This document shows, one piece after another, positions 31,366 through 42,253 of a DNA stretch of 48,865 nt. This stretch comes from Ardenticatenales bacterium (GTDB lineage Bacteria > Chloroflexota > Anaerolineae > Promineifilales > Promineifilaceae): the NCBI GenBank assembly GCA_020634575.1, contig JACKBM010000054.1:1-48865 (forward strand), in the 5' to 3' direction. Below the pieces are notes generated by a model. It was not told the DNA's origin. It saw only the letters and a program-made list of their open reading frames with translations, and made no database searches. Each line of letters opens with the position of its first letter. Position 1 is the stretch's first letter. The position numbers and the translations under genes were made by a program.

Positions 31366-32310
31366 ATGAGTACAAATCAGACTGCTGATGATGATGCCCG
31401 GGCAGTAGCTGCCCTAGAAGATCAACTTGAGGCCCTGGCCAATACCTCGCCAACTTCATTCTGGGTGATTGCCTGGCGCCGGTTACGTCGGGATCGCCTG
31501 ACAATGACAGCCCTGGCCATCCTGGCGATTATTGCCATATTGACGATTTTTGCCGGGCCGATCAGCCGCAACATACTTGGTGTGGCCAGCCCTGACGAGT
31601 CCAGCCTGGTTGATACCTTTCAGGGACCGAGTGCTGAGCATCTGATGGGTACAGATGACCTGGGGCGGGATCAGCTGACCCGGCTGCTGTATGGTGGTCG
31701 TATCTCGTTGTTGATTGGCGTCCTGGGTACGGTCTTCACCGTTGTGCTGGGTGTTTCAATTGGTATGGCCGCGGCCTACTTCGGCAAGTGGGTCGATGAC
31801 GCCGTTATCTACATTATCAATACGTTGGGAGCTATTCCCAGCCTCTACTTGTTGCTGATTGTCGGGGCGCTCTGGAAGCTTACTCCTATTGCCCTGGCCG
31901 TTCTGTTCGGTCTTTTGGGTTGGCCCGGCATTGCGCGTCTGGTGCGTAGCACGGTCTACTCGCTGCGTGAGCAGGAGTATGTGATGGCGAGCAAGGCCCT
32001 GGGCAGTTCCGATGTCGCGATTATGTATCGCCACATTCTGCCTAACGTCATTCCGATCGTGATTATCGCCACGGCCCGGCGTGTGGGTAACCTGATTCTG
32101 TCGGAATCTGCCCTGAGCTTTTTAAGCTTCGGGATTAAACCGCCAACAGCCACCTGGGGCAACATGCTGACCAAGGCGCAGCAGTATATGCTCCGGCCGG
32201 ATGGTCGCCATCTGGTCATTGCTCCTGGCGTGATGATTACGCTGACTGTTCTCTGTCTCTTCGTGATCGGTGACGGTTTGCGTGACGCGATGGACCCGAG
32301 GCTGCGCTAG
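31366..32310 (+). CDS. Oligopeptide ABC transporter permease, DppC/OppC type
   Basis: Second membrane subunit, 314 aa. A cytoplasmic N-terminal region (1-40) precedes TM1, with the OppC_N helix at WRRLRRDRLTMTAL. HLMGTDDLGRDQLTRLLYGGRISL is a near-invariant DppC segment, and the EAA loop is EYVMASKALGSSDVAIMYRHILPNVIP. The end GDGLRDAMDPRLR is the classic C-terminus. It shares the last base of its stop codon with the GTG of the following lipoprotein gene, so translation is coupled. Confidence 0.94.
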   Translation: MSTNQTADDDARAVAALEDQLEALANTSPTSFWVIAWRRLRRDRLTMTALAILAIIAILTIFAGPISRNILGVASPDESSLVDTFQGPSAEHLMGTDDLGRDQLTRLLYGGRISLLIGVLGTVFTVVLGVSIGMAAAYFGKWVDDAVIYIINTLGAIPSLYLLLIVGALWKLTPIALAVLFGLLGWPGIARLVRSTVYSLREQEYVMASKALGSSDVAIMYRHILPNVIPIVIIATARRVGNLILSESALSFLSFGIKPPTATWGNMLTKAQQYMLRPDGRHLVIAPGVMITLTVLCLFVIGDGLRDAMDPRLR

Positions 32311-32915
32311 TGACTGATTTGTCTGGATCGTTTAAGAGCCGGCATGTAGGCAAGTGGTTTCTGCTACTTGCCAGCATGTTGGCTCTTTTATTCGTCGGTT
32401 GTAATGAAGCAGGGCCGGATGTTTCGGATGTGGTCTTTAAGACCCATAACAACGGCTATGGCTTCAAAATGCTTTACCCAGAAAACTGGACGGAGTCACT
32501 CATATCACAAGGTCTAATGGCCTTTGGGGAAGCTGAAGATGTGAGTGCTGCAACCGCAGCTGGGACGGCTGCCAGTACGGTAGTTGTTTTCCGCCGGCAG
32601 CCGCAGGCGTTTGAGTCCCTGCAAGCTGAATTTGCCCGTTACGTAGAGGGTGGGCCGGAAGCATCCGGTTTTGTCAGCGAAGATGGTATTCACGAAACAA
32701 CGTTGGATGGTCGTCAGGCCTTCGAGGTTCTGACGCAGACCGATCCAGAGCTGATTGCCGCTGAGGACCGCCCCGATACGACGCTTTATATCATCGCCGT
32801 TTATGCTGATAACGGCGTGACATATTATGTGACAGCCACGGCTCCAACCGAAGATTGGGAGGAGATGTGGCCGATTTTTCAAGTAATGATCGCCAGTTTT
32901 GAAGTCCTGGAGTAA
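32310..32915 (+). CDS. Lipoprotein inside the peptide-transport operon, PsbP/Mog1-like fold suspected
   Basis: 201 aa. The signal peptide ends at C31 in the lipobox LFVGC, so the protein is anchored outside the membrane. The mature part begins with FKTHNNGYGFKMLYPENWTES, the pattern of a PsbP/Mog1-like or DUF1795-like domain, and ends with ATAPTEDWEEMWPIFQVMIASFEVLE, the matching last strand-helix. The GTG start overlaps the permease stop by one base, and the ATPase gene follows after 83 bp. It is not a usual part of Opp/Dpp systems and may help the receptor or monitor uptake; no direct evidence. Confidence 0.75.
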   Translation: MTDLSGSFKSRHVGKWFLLLASMLALLFVGCNEAGPDVSDVVFKTHNNGYGFKMLYPENWTESLISQGLMAFGEAEDVSAATAAGTAASTVVVFRRQPQAFESLQAEFARYVEGGPEASGFVSEDGIHETTLDGRQAFEVLTQTDPELIAAEDRPDTTLYIIAVYADNGVTYYVTATAPTEDWEEMWPIFQVMIASFEVLE

Positions 32916-32998
32916 AGTTCGCAGACTTTCAGGCCAATTGGCGATCTGTTTTCTTATAAGGCTGTGATGCCTTAATCCGATTTTCAGGGGATTGGAGA

Positions 32999-33985
32999 AT
33001 GGACAATCTACTAGAAGTGCGCGATTTAAAGACGCAGTTTTTTACCGAAACGGGCGTCGTTCGTGCTGTTGATGGCGTAAGTATGACGCTGCGCCGGGGG
33101 GAAGTGCTGGGCGTTGTCGGCGAATCCGGCTGCGGCAAAAGCGTAACAGCCCTCTCAATTATGCAACTCATCGATAACCCGGGCCGCATCGTGGAAGGGC
33201 AGGTGCTCTTTGACGATGAAGATTTGCTCAAGGTGTCCGATGAGACAATGCGTTCAATTCGCGGCAATCGCATCTCCATGATTTTCCAGCAACCGCAATC
33301 CTGCCTCAATCCGGTTTTCCGAATTGGGCAGCAGTTGTCGGAAGTGCTGGGTATTCATCAGGGGATGGGCAGGGAAGCTGGCGAGAAGCGGGCCGTCGAA
33401 CTACTGGAGATGGTCGGTATTCCCGAGCCGGAAAAGCGCATAACTGCTTATCCTCATGAACTGTCCGGCGGGATGGCGCAGCGCGTGATGATCGCGATGG
33501 CCGTGGCCTGTGTGCCGGAACTGCTGATTGCCGATGAGCCGACGACAGCGCTGGACGTGACCATTCAGGCCCAAATCCTCGACCTTATGCGCGATTTGCA
33601 GTCCAAAATGGAGACTTCAATCATCCTGATCACCCATGACCTCGGCGTTGTGGCCGAAATGTGTGACCGGGTGATTGTGATGTATGCCGGGCGTATCGTG
33701 GAAGAGGCCGGTGTCCGGGAGCTTTTTGCTAATCCCAAACATCCCTACACTCAGGACCTTATCGGGGCAACGCCAGTTTTGGGTCAGGCTGATAAGGAGT
33801 TGGTGACAATTCCTGGGTCGGTACCCAACCTGGTCAATTTGCCGAGAGGGTGCAAATTCGCCCCGCGTTGCCGGGCGCGTTTTGAGAACAACCTCCATAT
33901 TTGTGCGGAAGAGGAGCCAACCATCAAACCCGTCGCTGACGCTCATACCGTGCGCTGCTGGCTCTATGAAGAAGGAGTGCAGTAA
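32999..33985 (+). CDS. Oligopeptide ABC transporter ATPase, DppD/OppD type
   Basis: 328 aa, first ATPase subunit. Walker A GESGCGKS (41-48), Q-loop in [12 protein letters not shown], signature [14 protein letters not shown], Walker [14 protein letters not shown] and the H-loop [10 protein letters not shown]. The C-terminal oligopeptide extension has GCKFAPRC and three further Cys (C278/C283-like spacing), which bind an iron-sulfur cluster in some homologues. Start ATG after AGGGGA. Two base pairs separate it from the next ATPase gene. Confidence 0.95.
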   Translation: MDNLLEVRDLKTQFFTETGVVRAVDGVSMTLRRGEVLGVVGESGCGKSVTALSIMQLIDNPGRIVEGQVLFDDEDLLKVSDETMRSIRGNRISMIFQQPQSCLNPVFRIGQQLSEVLGIHQGMGREAGEKRAVELLEMVGIPEPEKRITAYPHELSGGMAQRVMIAMAVACVPELLIADEPTTALDVTIQAQILDLMRDLQSKMETSIILITHDLGVVAEMCDRVIVMYAGRIVEEAGVRELFANPKHPYTQDLIGATPVLGQADKELVTIPGSVPNLVNLPRGCKFAPRCRARFENNLHICAEEEPTIKPVADAHTVRCWLYEEGVQ

Positions 33986-33987
33986 CC

Positions 33988-35046
33988 GTGGCACAGTCGA
34001 TTAAGAAAGAACAGAAGCCGTTGATTTCGGTCAAGAATCTGGTCAAACATTATCCGATTAAAGCGGGCCTGCTGCGTCGAACGGTCGGTTGGGTCAAGGC
34101 TGTGGATGATGTCAGCTTTGATATTTACGAAGGTGAGACATTTGGTCTCGTCGGCGAGTCTGGTTGCGGCAAGACCACGTTGGGCCGGACGATGTTGCAG
34201 CTCATTCAGCCAACTTCTGGTGAAGTGATTTTCCAGGGACAGAATGTCTTTGATTTGCATGGGCGGACGCTGAAGGCAGCCCGCCGTGATATGCAGATTA
34301 TTTTCCAGGATCCCTTCGCTTCGTTGAACCCGCGTATGGTCATTGGTGAAAGTATTGCTGAGGGTTTGCGGGTGCACTCAGATATGTCGCAGGAAGAGCG
34401 TAAGCGGATTGTCTTTGAGCTGCTACGCCGGGTTGGTCTGCGTGCGGATCATTCGCTGCGTTATCCGCACGAGTTTTCTGGTGGTCAGCGCCAGCGCATC
34501 GGTATTGCCCGGGCTTTGGCATTGGAGCCAAAGTTCATTGTTTGCGATGAGCCTGTATCGGCCCTGGACGTTTCGATTCAGGCACAGGTCCTGAACATTC
34601 TTAAAGAGTTACAGGCCGAGTTTGGCCTTACTTACCTGTTTATTGCCCACAATCTGAGCGTCGTTGAGCATTTCAGCGATCGCGTCGGTGTCATGTATCT
34701 GGGCAAGATGGTCGAGATGGCGGGGCGGGATGATCTTTATCGGGATCCGTTACATCCCTACACTCAGGCGTTGATGTCAGCCATCCCGGTACCGGACCCA
34801 ACGTTGAAGCGGCAGCGCATTTTGCTGAAAGGTGATGTGCCCAGCCCGGTGAACCCGCCATCTGGTTGCCGTTTCCACACGCGTTGTCCGCTGGTGTTTG
34901 ATAAGTGCCGTGCTGAAGCACCACCTTTCAAAGATTACGGCAACGGCCACTTCGCGGCCTGCTGGAAGCTGGAAACTGGCGAACCGAATGCCAGCAAGAT
35001 TAGAGCGGCCATGCTGGCGGCTACTGAAGGTGAAACGTCTGCCTGA
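33988..35046 (+). CDS. Oligopeptide ABC transporter ATPase, DppF/OppF type
   Basis: 352 aa, second ATPase subunit. The F-type start [30 protein letters not shown] precedes Walker A GESGCGKT (56-63); the signature is [17 protein letters not shown], Walker [15 protein letters not shown] and the H-loop [15 protein letters not shown]. The C-terminal part has [15 protein letters not shown] with the usual cysteines. The start is GTG at 33988, with AAGGAG 10 nt upstream. Last gene of the operon, with a strong terminator 35 bp after its stop. Confidence 0.95.
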   Translation: MAQSIKKEQKPLISVKNLVKHYPIKAGLLRRTVGWVKAVDDVSFDIYEGETFGLVGESGCGKTTLGRTMLQLIQPTSGEVIFQGQNVFDLHGRTLKAARRDMQIIFQDPFASLNPRMVIGESIAEGLRVHSDMSQEERKRIVFELLRRVGLRADHSLRYPHEFSGGQRQRIGIARALALEPKFIVCDEPVSALDVSIQAQVLNILKELQAEFGLTYLFIAHNLSVVEHFSDRVGVMYLGKMVEMAGRDDLYRDPLHPYTQALMSAIPVPDPTLKRQRILLKGDVPSPVNPPSGCRFHTRCPLVFDKCRAEAPPFKDYGNGHFAACWKLETGEPNASKIRAAMLAATEGETSA

Positions 35047-35079
35047 TAAGCGACCGTTCGCCCTGATCCTCTGAAATTA

Positions 35080-35115
35080 ACGAGCCATTCTGACAGGAAT
35101 GGCTCGCTTTTTGTT
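35080..35115 (+). terminator. Rho-independent terminator of the oligopeptide operon
   Basis: Perfect 10-bp arms CGAGCCATTC (35081-35090) and GAATGGCTCG (35097-35106), a 6-nt loop, then CTTTTTGTT. Confidence 0.92.
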
Positions 35116-35126
35116 ACACTGGTGCC

Positions 35127-37483
<2,357 letters not shown>

Positions 37484-37493
37484 TTAGAACCGA

Positions 37494-37532
37494 GTTAGAG
37501 TTGGATGGCGCCTGGCGCCATCCAACTCTAAC
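37494..37532. promoter_or_regulatory. Perfect 39-bp palindrome after gap
   Basis: Arms of 19 bp (37494-37512 and 37514-37532) pair exactly around one base, with a core of GGATGGCGCC and GGCGCCATCC. There is no T-run after it on either strand. It ends 14 bp before the next ATG. It could be a protein-binding site, an mRNA-processing hairpin protecting the gap transcript, or an intrinsic terminator variant. Confidence 0.85.
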
Positions 37533-37546
37533 CACGGTGTTTGTTG

Positions 37547-37852
37547 ATGGAACTCAAGGAACTTGAACAGCGGATGCACCAATTCGTAGCCAGCAAGGGC
37601 TGGTACGAGGCGGGTTCACCCAAGGAGCAATCGCCGCGTAATCTGGCGATGTCGCTCTGTATTGAGGCTGCCGAAGTCCTGGAACACTTTCAGTGGCAGG
37701 CGATTCCAGCCGAAAAGGGGGAACTGGCGGGAGAACTGGCGGATGTCGCACTTTACCTGTTGCAACTGGCCAGCATCCTGGATATTGATCTGGAAACCGC
37801 CATTCTGGACAAGTTGGCGTACAACCAGACGCGCGAGTGGCCGGCCAAATGA
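37547..37852 (+). CDS. MazG-like nucleotide pyrophosphohydrolase
   Basis: A 101-aa house-cleaning enzyme that would cut non-canonical or excess NTP/dNTP to the monophosphate, of the single-domain RS21-C6/DCTPP type. The Mg-binding helices are SLCIEAAEVLEHFQW (ExxE type) and ELADVALYLLQLA (ExxD type). The length is that of the smallest all-alpha NTPase members. The ATG at 37547 follows two in-frame TTG codons and the palindrome; the Shine-Dalgarno is weak. Its stop overlaps the next start (ATGA). Confidence 0.88.
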   Translation: MELKELEQRMHQFVASKGWYEAGSPKEQSPRNLAMSLCIEAAEVLEHFQWQAIPAEKGELAGELADVALYLLQLASILDIDLETAILDKLAYNQTREWPAK

Positions 37853-38511
37853 AATTGCTGGCAGTGAGCGACGCGGTCGTCAAGACGTTGTATCAGCCGA
37901 GTGTGGCGGAGAAGTATGGGCATGTCGATTGCCTGATTGGCTGTGGTGATTTGCCTTATTACTACCTTGAGTTTTTACATTCGGCGTTGCTTTCCAGCCA
38001 GTTGTTATATGTGCGTGGGAATCATGATGAAGGGGTGCAGTACACTTCTGATGGTCGGGCTTTGAAGGAACCGGCCGGTGGCTGTGACCTTCACTGCCGC
38101 CTTGAACAGGTAGCCGACCATAGCTTTGCCGGGCTCGAGGGTTCGATGCGCTACAAAACCGGCGCCCCGCTGATGTACACAGAGGTCGAGATGCGCCGGC
38201 AAGTGCTCAAACTGGCGCCGCAGTTGGCCCTGCATCAGTTACGCAATAACAAGCCGATTGATTTCCTGATCACCCATTCGCCACCTTTTGAAATACATGA
38301 CATGACTGACCGGGCCCATACCGGCTTCCGGATTTTCCGGACCCTGATTGAGCGGTTTAAGCCCCGCTTCCTCCTTCACGGCCATGTCCATGATCACCGC
38401 AGCAACAGGCCCAAAATCACACGTTATTGCGAGACGTTGGTCATCAACGTGTATCCCTATTTTTATCTGGATACCGCCAATCCGCCGGAACCAGATGTTA
38501 TCCTGAATTGA
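37849..38511 (+). CDS. Calcineurin-like metallophosphoesterase
   Basis: 220 aa. Metal-binding motifs of the superfamily can be seen: an opening strand KLLAVSD, CGDLPYYYLEF, the GNHDE box, LITHSPPF and the C-terminal GHVHDH. The first motif is SD without the usual xH, so one metal ligand is altered. Members hydrolyse phosphoesters or nucleotides; substrate unknown. The ATGA overlap with the MazG-like gene strongly suggests joint function in nucleotide clean-up. The ORF could be extended upstream by four residues to a GTG, but ATG 37849 fits the coupling. Confidence 0.88.
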   Translation: MKLLAVSDAVVKTLYQPSVAEKYGHVDCLIGCGDLPYYYLEFLHSALLSSQLLYVRGNHDEGVQYTSDGRALKEPAGGCDLHCRLEQVADHSFAGLEGSMRYKTGAPLMYTEVEMRRQVLKLAPQLALHQLRNNKPIDFLITHSPPFEIHDMTDRAHTGFRIFRTLIERFKPRFLLHGHVHDHRSNRPKITRYCETLVINVYPYFYLDTANPPEPDVILN

Positions 38512-38596
38512 TTGACGAATTACGATTATAGATTTTCGGCCTCGCTCGCGAGTCCCAAATGGGAATTCGTAAATTCCCGCAAGATTGGAGCCGGAC

Positions 38597-39112
38597 ATGA
38601 GTAAAGACAGCGCAGCGGAGCATCGGGAGAAGGCCGCGGTGATGGGGCAGGTGGCGTTTGCCGTCGTGACTGTGAGCGATTCGCGGACCCCGGAGACCGA
38701 CGTAAACCATCATTATCTGCAGGAGCAGATTGTGGCGAATGGGCATCGTGTCGCGGCCTATCGCCTGATCAAGGATGAGCCGGACCAGGTGGCCGGCGTC
38801 CTGGACGATCTATGTGCCACCGAGACCCAGATTATCTTGTTCAATGGCGGGACGGGCATATCCCCGCGTGACACCACCTACGATGCTCTCAGCGGCAAGT
38901 TGGAGAAAACATTGCCCGGTTTTGGCGAACTGTTCCGCATGTTGAGTTGGGACCAGGTTGGCGCGGCGGCAATGCTTTCGCGAGCAACGGCTGGTGTTTA
39001 CCGCGGACGGATGGTTTTTTCTACGCCAGGCTCACCCAAAGCCGTGGCCCTGGCCTGGGAGAAGCTGATTTTGCCAGAGATCAGCCACCTGGCCTGGGAA
39101 CTGGTCCGCTAG
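38597..39112 (+). CDS. moaB: Molybdopterin adenylyltransferase family protein MoaB
   Basis: 171 aa, trimeric MoaB/Mog fold. It activates molybdopterin by adenylation for molybdenum insertion. [34 protein letters not shown], the helix [11 protein letters not shown] and [13 protein letters not shown] are the conserved ligand-binding parts. ATG 38597 follows GGAG; an ATG 12 bp upstream would move the start away from it. No other molybdenum-cofactor genes are in the window, so the neighbours offer no hint of the enzyme served. Confidence 0.92.
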   Translation: MSKDSAAEHREKAAVMGQVAFAVVTVSDSRTPETDVNHHYLQEQIVANGHRVAAYRLIKDEPDQVAGVLDDLCATETQIILFNGGTGISPRDTTYDALSGKLEKTLPGFGELFRMLSWDQVGAAAMLSRATAGVYRGRMVFSTPGSPKAVALAWEKLILPEISHLAWELVR

Positions 39113-39198
39113 CCCCCCATTGTGCCCCCACAACACACCCAAACATTCGCATAGCCATTGTGGTGCGACCTGTCTTGGCCAGGATCGAATTCGTTCAG

Positions 39199-39687
39199 CT
39201 AGGCTGAGCCGCTGGTTTCGCTGTCATAGCGCCAGGCTGACAGGTCCGGCGGTGTCAGGCCAAGCTGGGTCAGGGCGGTCATGATATGGGCGCGATGCTC
39301 GGTGGCGTGGTTGATAGCCTGGAGCAAAGGGATAAAAGCGCGCAGTGTATAAGGTTGGTCACCCCAGGTGCCGCTCAGGAGTTCCCCATATGGATCGTTG
39401 GCGGCAATTTCGATAAGCGCCTGGCCGCTCCATGCAGCAGCAGCCTCCAGATCGTCAAAGCCGGGCCAGCCGTTTCTTTCGCTGTTCTGTGTAGCGGGCT
39501 TCCGGCCGGTCAGGGCAAACACATAGCGCTGCTCAGCTGAGAACAAATGCACCAGCGTGTCGCCAATGGCGCCATACGTCCCCTCCGCACCGGCAGCTAA
39601 CTGCGTTTCATCCAGTTCGCGGCAGGCTGCCAGTATGAGCTGATTCGCCCAAAGATTGTGGCGGAACATTTCGACTAACGTGGACAT
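39199..39687 (-). CDS. DinB-family protein (second in the window)
   Basis: 162 aa. A four-helix bundle with the three metal-binding histidines in the usual places: LVHLFSAEQRYV (about residue 47), and INHATEHRAHI (two histidines four residues apart, near 128 and 132). The pattern EMFRHNLWANQLIL at the start is typical of the DinB_2 subgroup. GAGG precedes the ATG and a good promoter stands at 39727-39755. It is distantly related to the protein at 4573-5052. Function unknown, probably a thiol-dependent enzyme by family. Confidence 0.85.
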   Translation of the reverse strand: MSTLVEMFRHNLWANQLILAACRELDETQLAAGAEGTYGAIGDTLVHLFSAEQRYVFALTGRKPATQNSERNGWPGFDDLEAAAAWSGQALIEIAANDPYGELLSGTWGDQPYTLRAFIPLLQAINHATEHRAHIMTALTQLGLTPPDLSAWRYDSETSGSA

Positions 39688-39726
39688 GGAAAACCTCAGG
39701 ATATAGTTGGTAGAACGAATGAGCTA

Positions 39727-39755
39727 ATTGTAGTTGATCCGGATGATTCTAACAA
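39727..39755 (-). promoter_or_regulatory. Promoter of the second DinB gene
   Basis: Minus-strand TTGTTA (39750-39755), 17-bp spacer, TACAAT (39727-39732). Four and five of six consensus bases with ideal spacing. Divergent from the hut operon. Confidence 0.65.
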
Positions 39756-39827
39756 CGATGAATGTCAGGTTTTGCCCGTCTCAATCTGTTGTCGCTGGCT
39801 TGACGCTATGATACCCTTAATGACTAG

Positions 39828-39839
39828 TTGTCTGGACAA
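39828..39839. promoter_or_regulatory. HutC/GntR-type operator
   Basis: TTGTC-TG-GACAA has perfect 5-bp arms and sits 5 bp before the hutC start. It matches the GT-N-AC pattern of GntR/HutC operators, so HutC probably represses its own operon here. TTGACG at 39800-39805 could be the -35 of the operon, but the -10 is weak. Confidence 0.6.
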
Positions 39840-39844
39840 ATCTC

Positions 39845-40597
39845 ATGAAGTTGTTGAAATATCAGCAAATTGCGCGTCTGCTACGCGGCCAAATTGAGCG
39901 AGGCGAATTGGCGCCGGATGAGCCATTGCCCACGGAAATGGCGCTCTGTGCTCGCTTTGACGTCAGTCGCGGCACGGTTCAGCAGGCGATTCGGCAGTTG
40001 GTTGCTGATGGCCTGGTGCGCCGCGAGCAGGGGCGCGGCACATTTGTCAATGAATGGCGGCAGCCGCTGACAAGCTTCTTCAGCCTGAGCAGCTTCAGTG
40101 ACGAGATGCGCCGGCAAGGGCGGCAGCCGGCAACGCGCGTGTTGTCGGCGCAGACTGGGCCGGCCCCGGCCGATGTCGCTGAGCGGCTGGCCATACCGGC
40201 CGGTACCCCCTGCCACCACATTACCCGCCTCCGCCTGGCCGACTCCCAACCGGTCGCTCTCGAGCAGCGCTGGCTCGCCGCCGCGTTGTGCCCGGACCTT
40301 CTCAGTCACGATCTGGCCGCCGTTTCCATCCATTACCTTCTCGTCGAGCAATACCAGATCCCGCTGGTGCGGCTGACACATACGGTAGAGATGGGCGAGT
40401 TACCAGCCGCCGCTGCCCGTGAGCTGCTGACCGAACCCGGCCAACCCGCCTTCCTGGTTGACCGCCTCACCTTCACGCGCCCGCAAAGTGGGGAGGTGAG
40501 ACCGGCAGTCCTCTACCGGGCCGTGTTCCTGGGAGACAGCTATGATTTGGGCCTGTCCCGCTATTTACCCCATTCCCCCCAAGGAGAGTTACCATGA
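39845..40597 (+). CDS. hutC: GntR-family repressor with UTRA domain, histidine-utilisation regulator
   Basis: Represses histidine degradation; urocanate is the usual inducer of HutC. 250 aa: an N-terminal GntR winged helix (about 1-70; [41 protein letters not shown]) and a C-terminal UTRA ligand domain (about 85-240), with [21 protein letters not shown]. It is the first gene of the hut operon and overlaps hutU by 4 bp (ATGA). The assignment to HutC rests on family plus position; UTRA regulators otherwise bind many ligands. Confidence 0.88.
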   Translation: MKLLKYQQIARLLRGQIERGELAPDEPLPTEMALCARFDVSRGTVQQAIRQLVADGLVRREQGRGTFVNEWRQPLTSFFSLSSFSDEMRRQGRQPATRVLSAQTGPAPADVAERLAIPAGTPCHHITRLRLADSQPVALEQRWLAAALCPDLLSHDLAAVSIHYLLVEQYQIPLVRLTHTVEMGELPAAAARELLTEPGQPAFLVDRLTFTRPQSGEVRPAVLYRAVFLGDSYDLGLSRYLPHSPQGELP

Positions 40598-42249
40598 GCC
40601 GAGTTGTGCAGGCGCCGCGTGGCCCCGAGCTGAGCTGCGCCAACTGGCAGATCGAAGCCGCTTATCGCATGATTCAGAACAACCTGGATCCCGCCGTAGC
40701 CGGCGACCCTGAGCATTTGATCGTTTATGGCGGCCGGGGCAAGGCCGCCCGCAATTGGGAAGCGTTTGACGCCATCCTGGCCGCTCTGCGCGGTCTGGCG
40801 CCGGATGAGACCCTGATGGTGCAATCCGGCAAGCCCGTAGCTGTCTTCCGCACGCACACAGACGCCCCGCGCGTCCTCATCGCCAATTCCAACATTGTGC
40901 CGGCCTGGGCCACCCAGGACAATTTCGACAAATGGGAAGCGGCCGGTCTGATGATGTATGGCCAGATGACGGCTGGTAGCTGGATCTACATCGGCACTCA
41001 GGGCATTCTGCAGGGCACCTACGAGACGTTTGGCGCCCTGGCCCGGCAGGCCGGCTGGAGCAGCCTGAAAGGCAAGTTTGTGCTGACCGCCGGCCTGGGT
41101 GAGATGGGCGGGGCCCAGCCACTGGCCGTGACGATGAATGAGGGTGTGGGCCTATTTGTCGAGGTTGACCGCTGGCGCGTTGAGCGCCGCTTGGGTTTGC
41201 GCCAGCTGGATGTGATGACGGACTCCCTGGAAGAGGCGATGACCTGGGTGGAAGAAGCCAAAGCAGCGGGACAGCCGAAATCTATTGGTCTGGTGGGCAA
41301 CGCGGCGGAGATTTTGCCGGAGCTGGTCCTACGCGGTGTCGTGCCGGATGTGGTGACGGATCAGACCTCGGCCCATGACCCGTTGTATGGCTACATACCG
41401 GCCGGTCTTTCACTCGACGAAGCCAGCGAACTACGCGGCCGCGATCCAGCTCATTACCAGCAGCTTTCGCTCAACTCGATGAGCGACCATGTCCGCGCCA
41501 TGCTGGATTGGCAGCGCCAGGGCGCCATCGTCTTTGATTATGGCAACAACCTGCGCCAGCGCGCCTTCGACAACGGCGTCACGAATGCGTTTGACTACCC
41601 GGGCTTTGTACCGGCTTACATCCGGCCGCTGTTCTGTGAGGGCAAGGGGCCGTTCCGCTGGGTAGCGCTTTCCGGCGACCCCGAGGATATCTACGCCACC
41701 GACGAAGCAATACTCAAGCTTTTCCCCGAGGATGAGCATCTGGCCCGCTGGATTCGGATGGCCCAGGAGCAGATTGAGTTTCAGGGTTTGCCGGCCCGCA
41801 TTTGTTGGCTGGGTTACGGCGAGCGGGCCAAAGCGGGGCTGGCCTTTAATGAGCTGGTCGCCTCAGGCAAGGTCAAGGCGCCCATCGTTATCGGCCGGGA
41901 TCACCTGGATGCGGGTTCTGTAGCCAGTCCCAACCGGGAGACCGAAGGGATGAAAGATGGCTCCGACGCCATCGCTGACTGGCCCATCCTCAACGCGCTG
42001 ATCAATGCCGTCAACGGGGCAACCTGGGTGAGTTTTCACCATGGCGGCGGCGTTGGCATCGGCTACAGTCTGCACGCCGGCCAGGTGATTGTGGCCGACG
42101 GTACACCTGAGGCCGCGGTCCGGCTGGAGCGGGTACTTACGGTTGATCCAGGCATGGGCGTCGTACGTCACGTTGACGCCGGCTATGAGCGCGCCATCGA
42201 GGTGGCCCGGGCACGGGGCGTCAAAGTCCCGATGCTGCCTCAGGAGTAA
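40594..42249 (+). CDS. hutU: Urocanate hydratase
   Basis: Second step of histidine degradation: urocanate to imidazolonepropionate with tightly bound NAD as electrophile. 551 aa, full length. Conserved regions include [60 protein letters not shown], and the active-site segment [10 protein letters not shown] with C404 (equivalent to Cys410 of the Pseudomonas enzyme); the end has [25 protein letters not shown] sits inside hutC. Its stop is 4 bp before hutH. Confidence 0.97.
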   Translation: MSRVVQAPRGPELSCANWQIEAAYRMIQNNLDPAVAGDPEHLIVYGGRGKAARNWEAFDAILAALRGLAPDETLMVQSGKPVAVFRTHTDAPRVLIANSNIVPAWATQDNFDKWEAAGLMMYGQMTAGSWIYIGTQGILQGTYETFGALARQAGWSSLKGKFVLTAGLGEMGGAQPLAVTMNEGVGLFVEVDRWRVERRLGLRQLDVMTDSLEEAMTWVEEAKAAGQPKSIGLVGNAAEILPELVLRGVVPDVVTDQTSAHDPLYGYIPAGLSLDEASELRGRDPAHYQQLSLNSMSDHVRAMLDWQRQGAIVFDYGNNLRQRAFDNGVTNAFDYPGFVPAYIRPLFCEGKGPFRWVALSGDPEDIYATDEAILKLFPEDEHLARWIRMAQEQIEFQGLPARICWLGYGERAKAGLAFNELVASGKVKAPIVIGRDHLDAGSVASPNRETEGMKDGSDAIADWPILNALINAVNGATWVSFHHGGGVGIGYSLHAGQVIVADGTPEAAVRLERVLTVDPGMGVVRHVDAGYERAIEVARARGVKVPMLPQE

Positions 42250-42253
42250 TGGG

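Noticed and set aside
42089..42253. N-terminal extension of hutH into hutU
   Set aside because: It has no family similarity and the true ATG has a good Shine-Dalgarno sequence.
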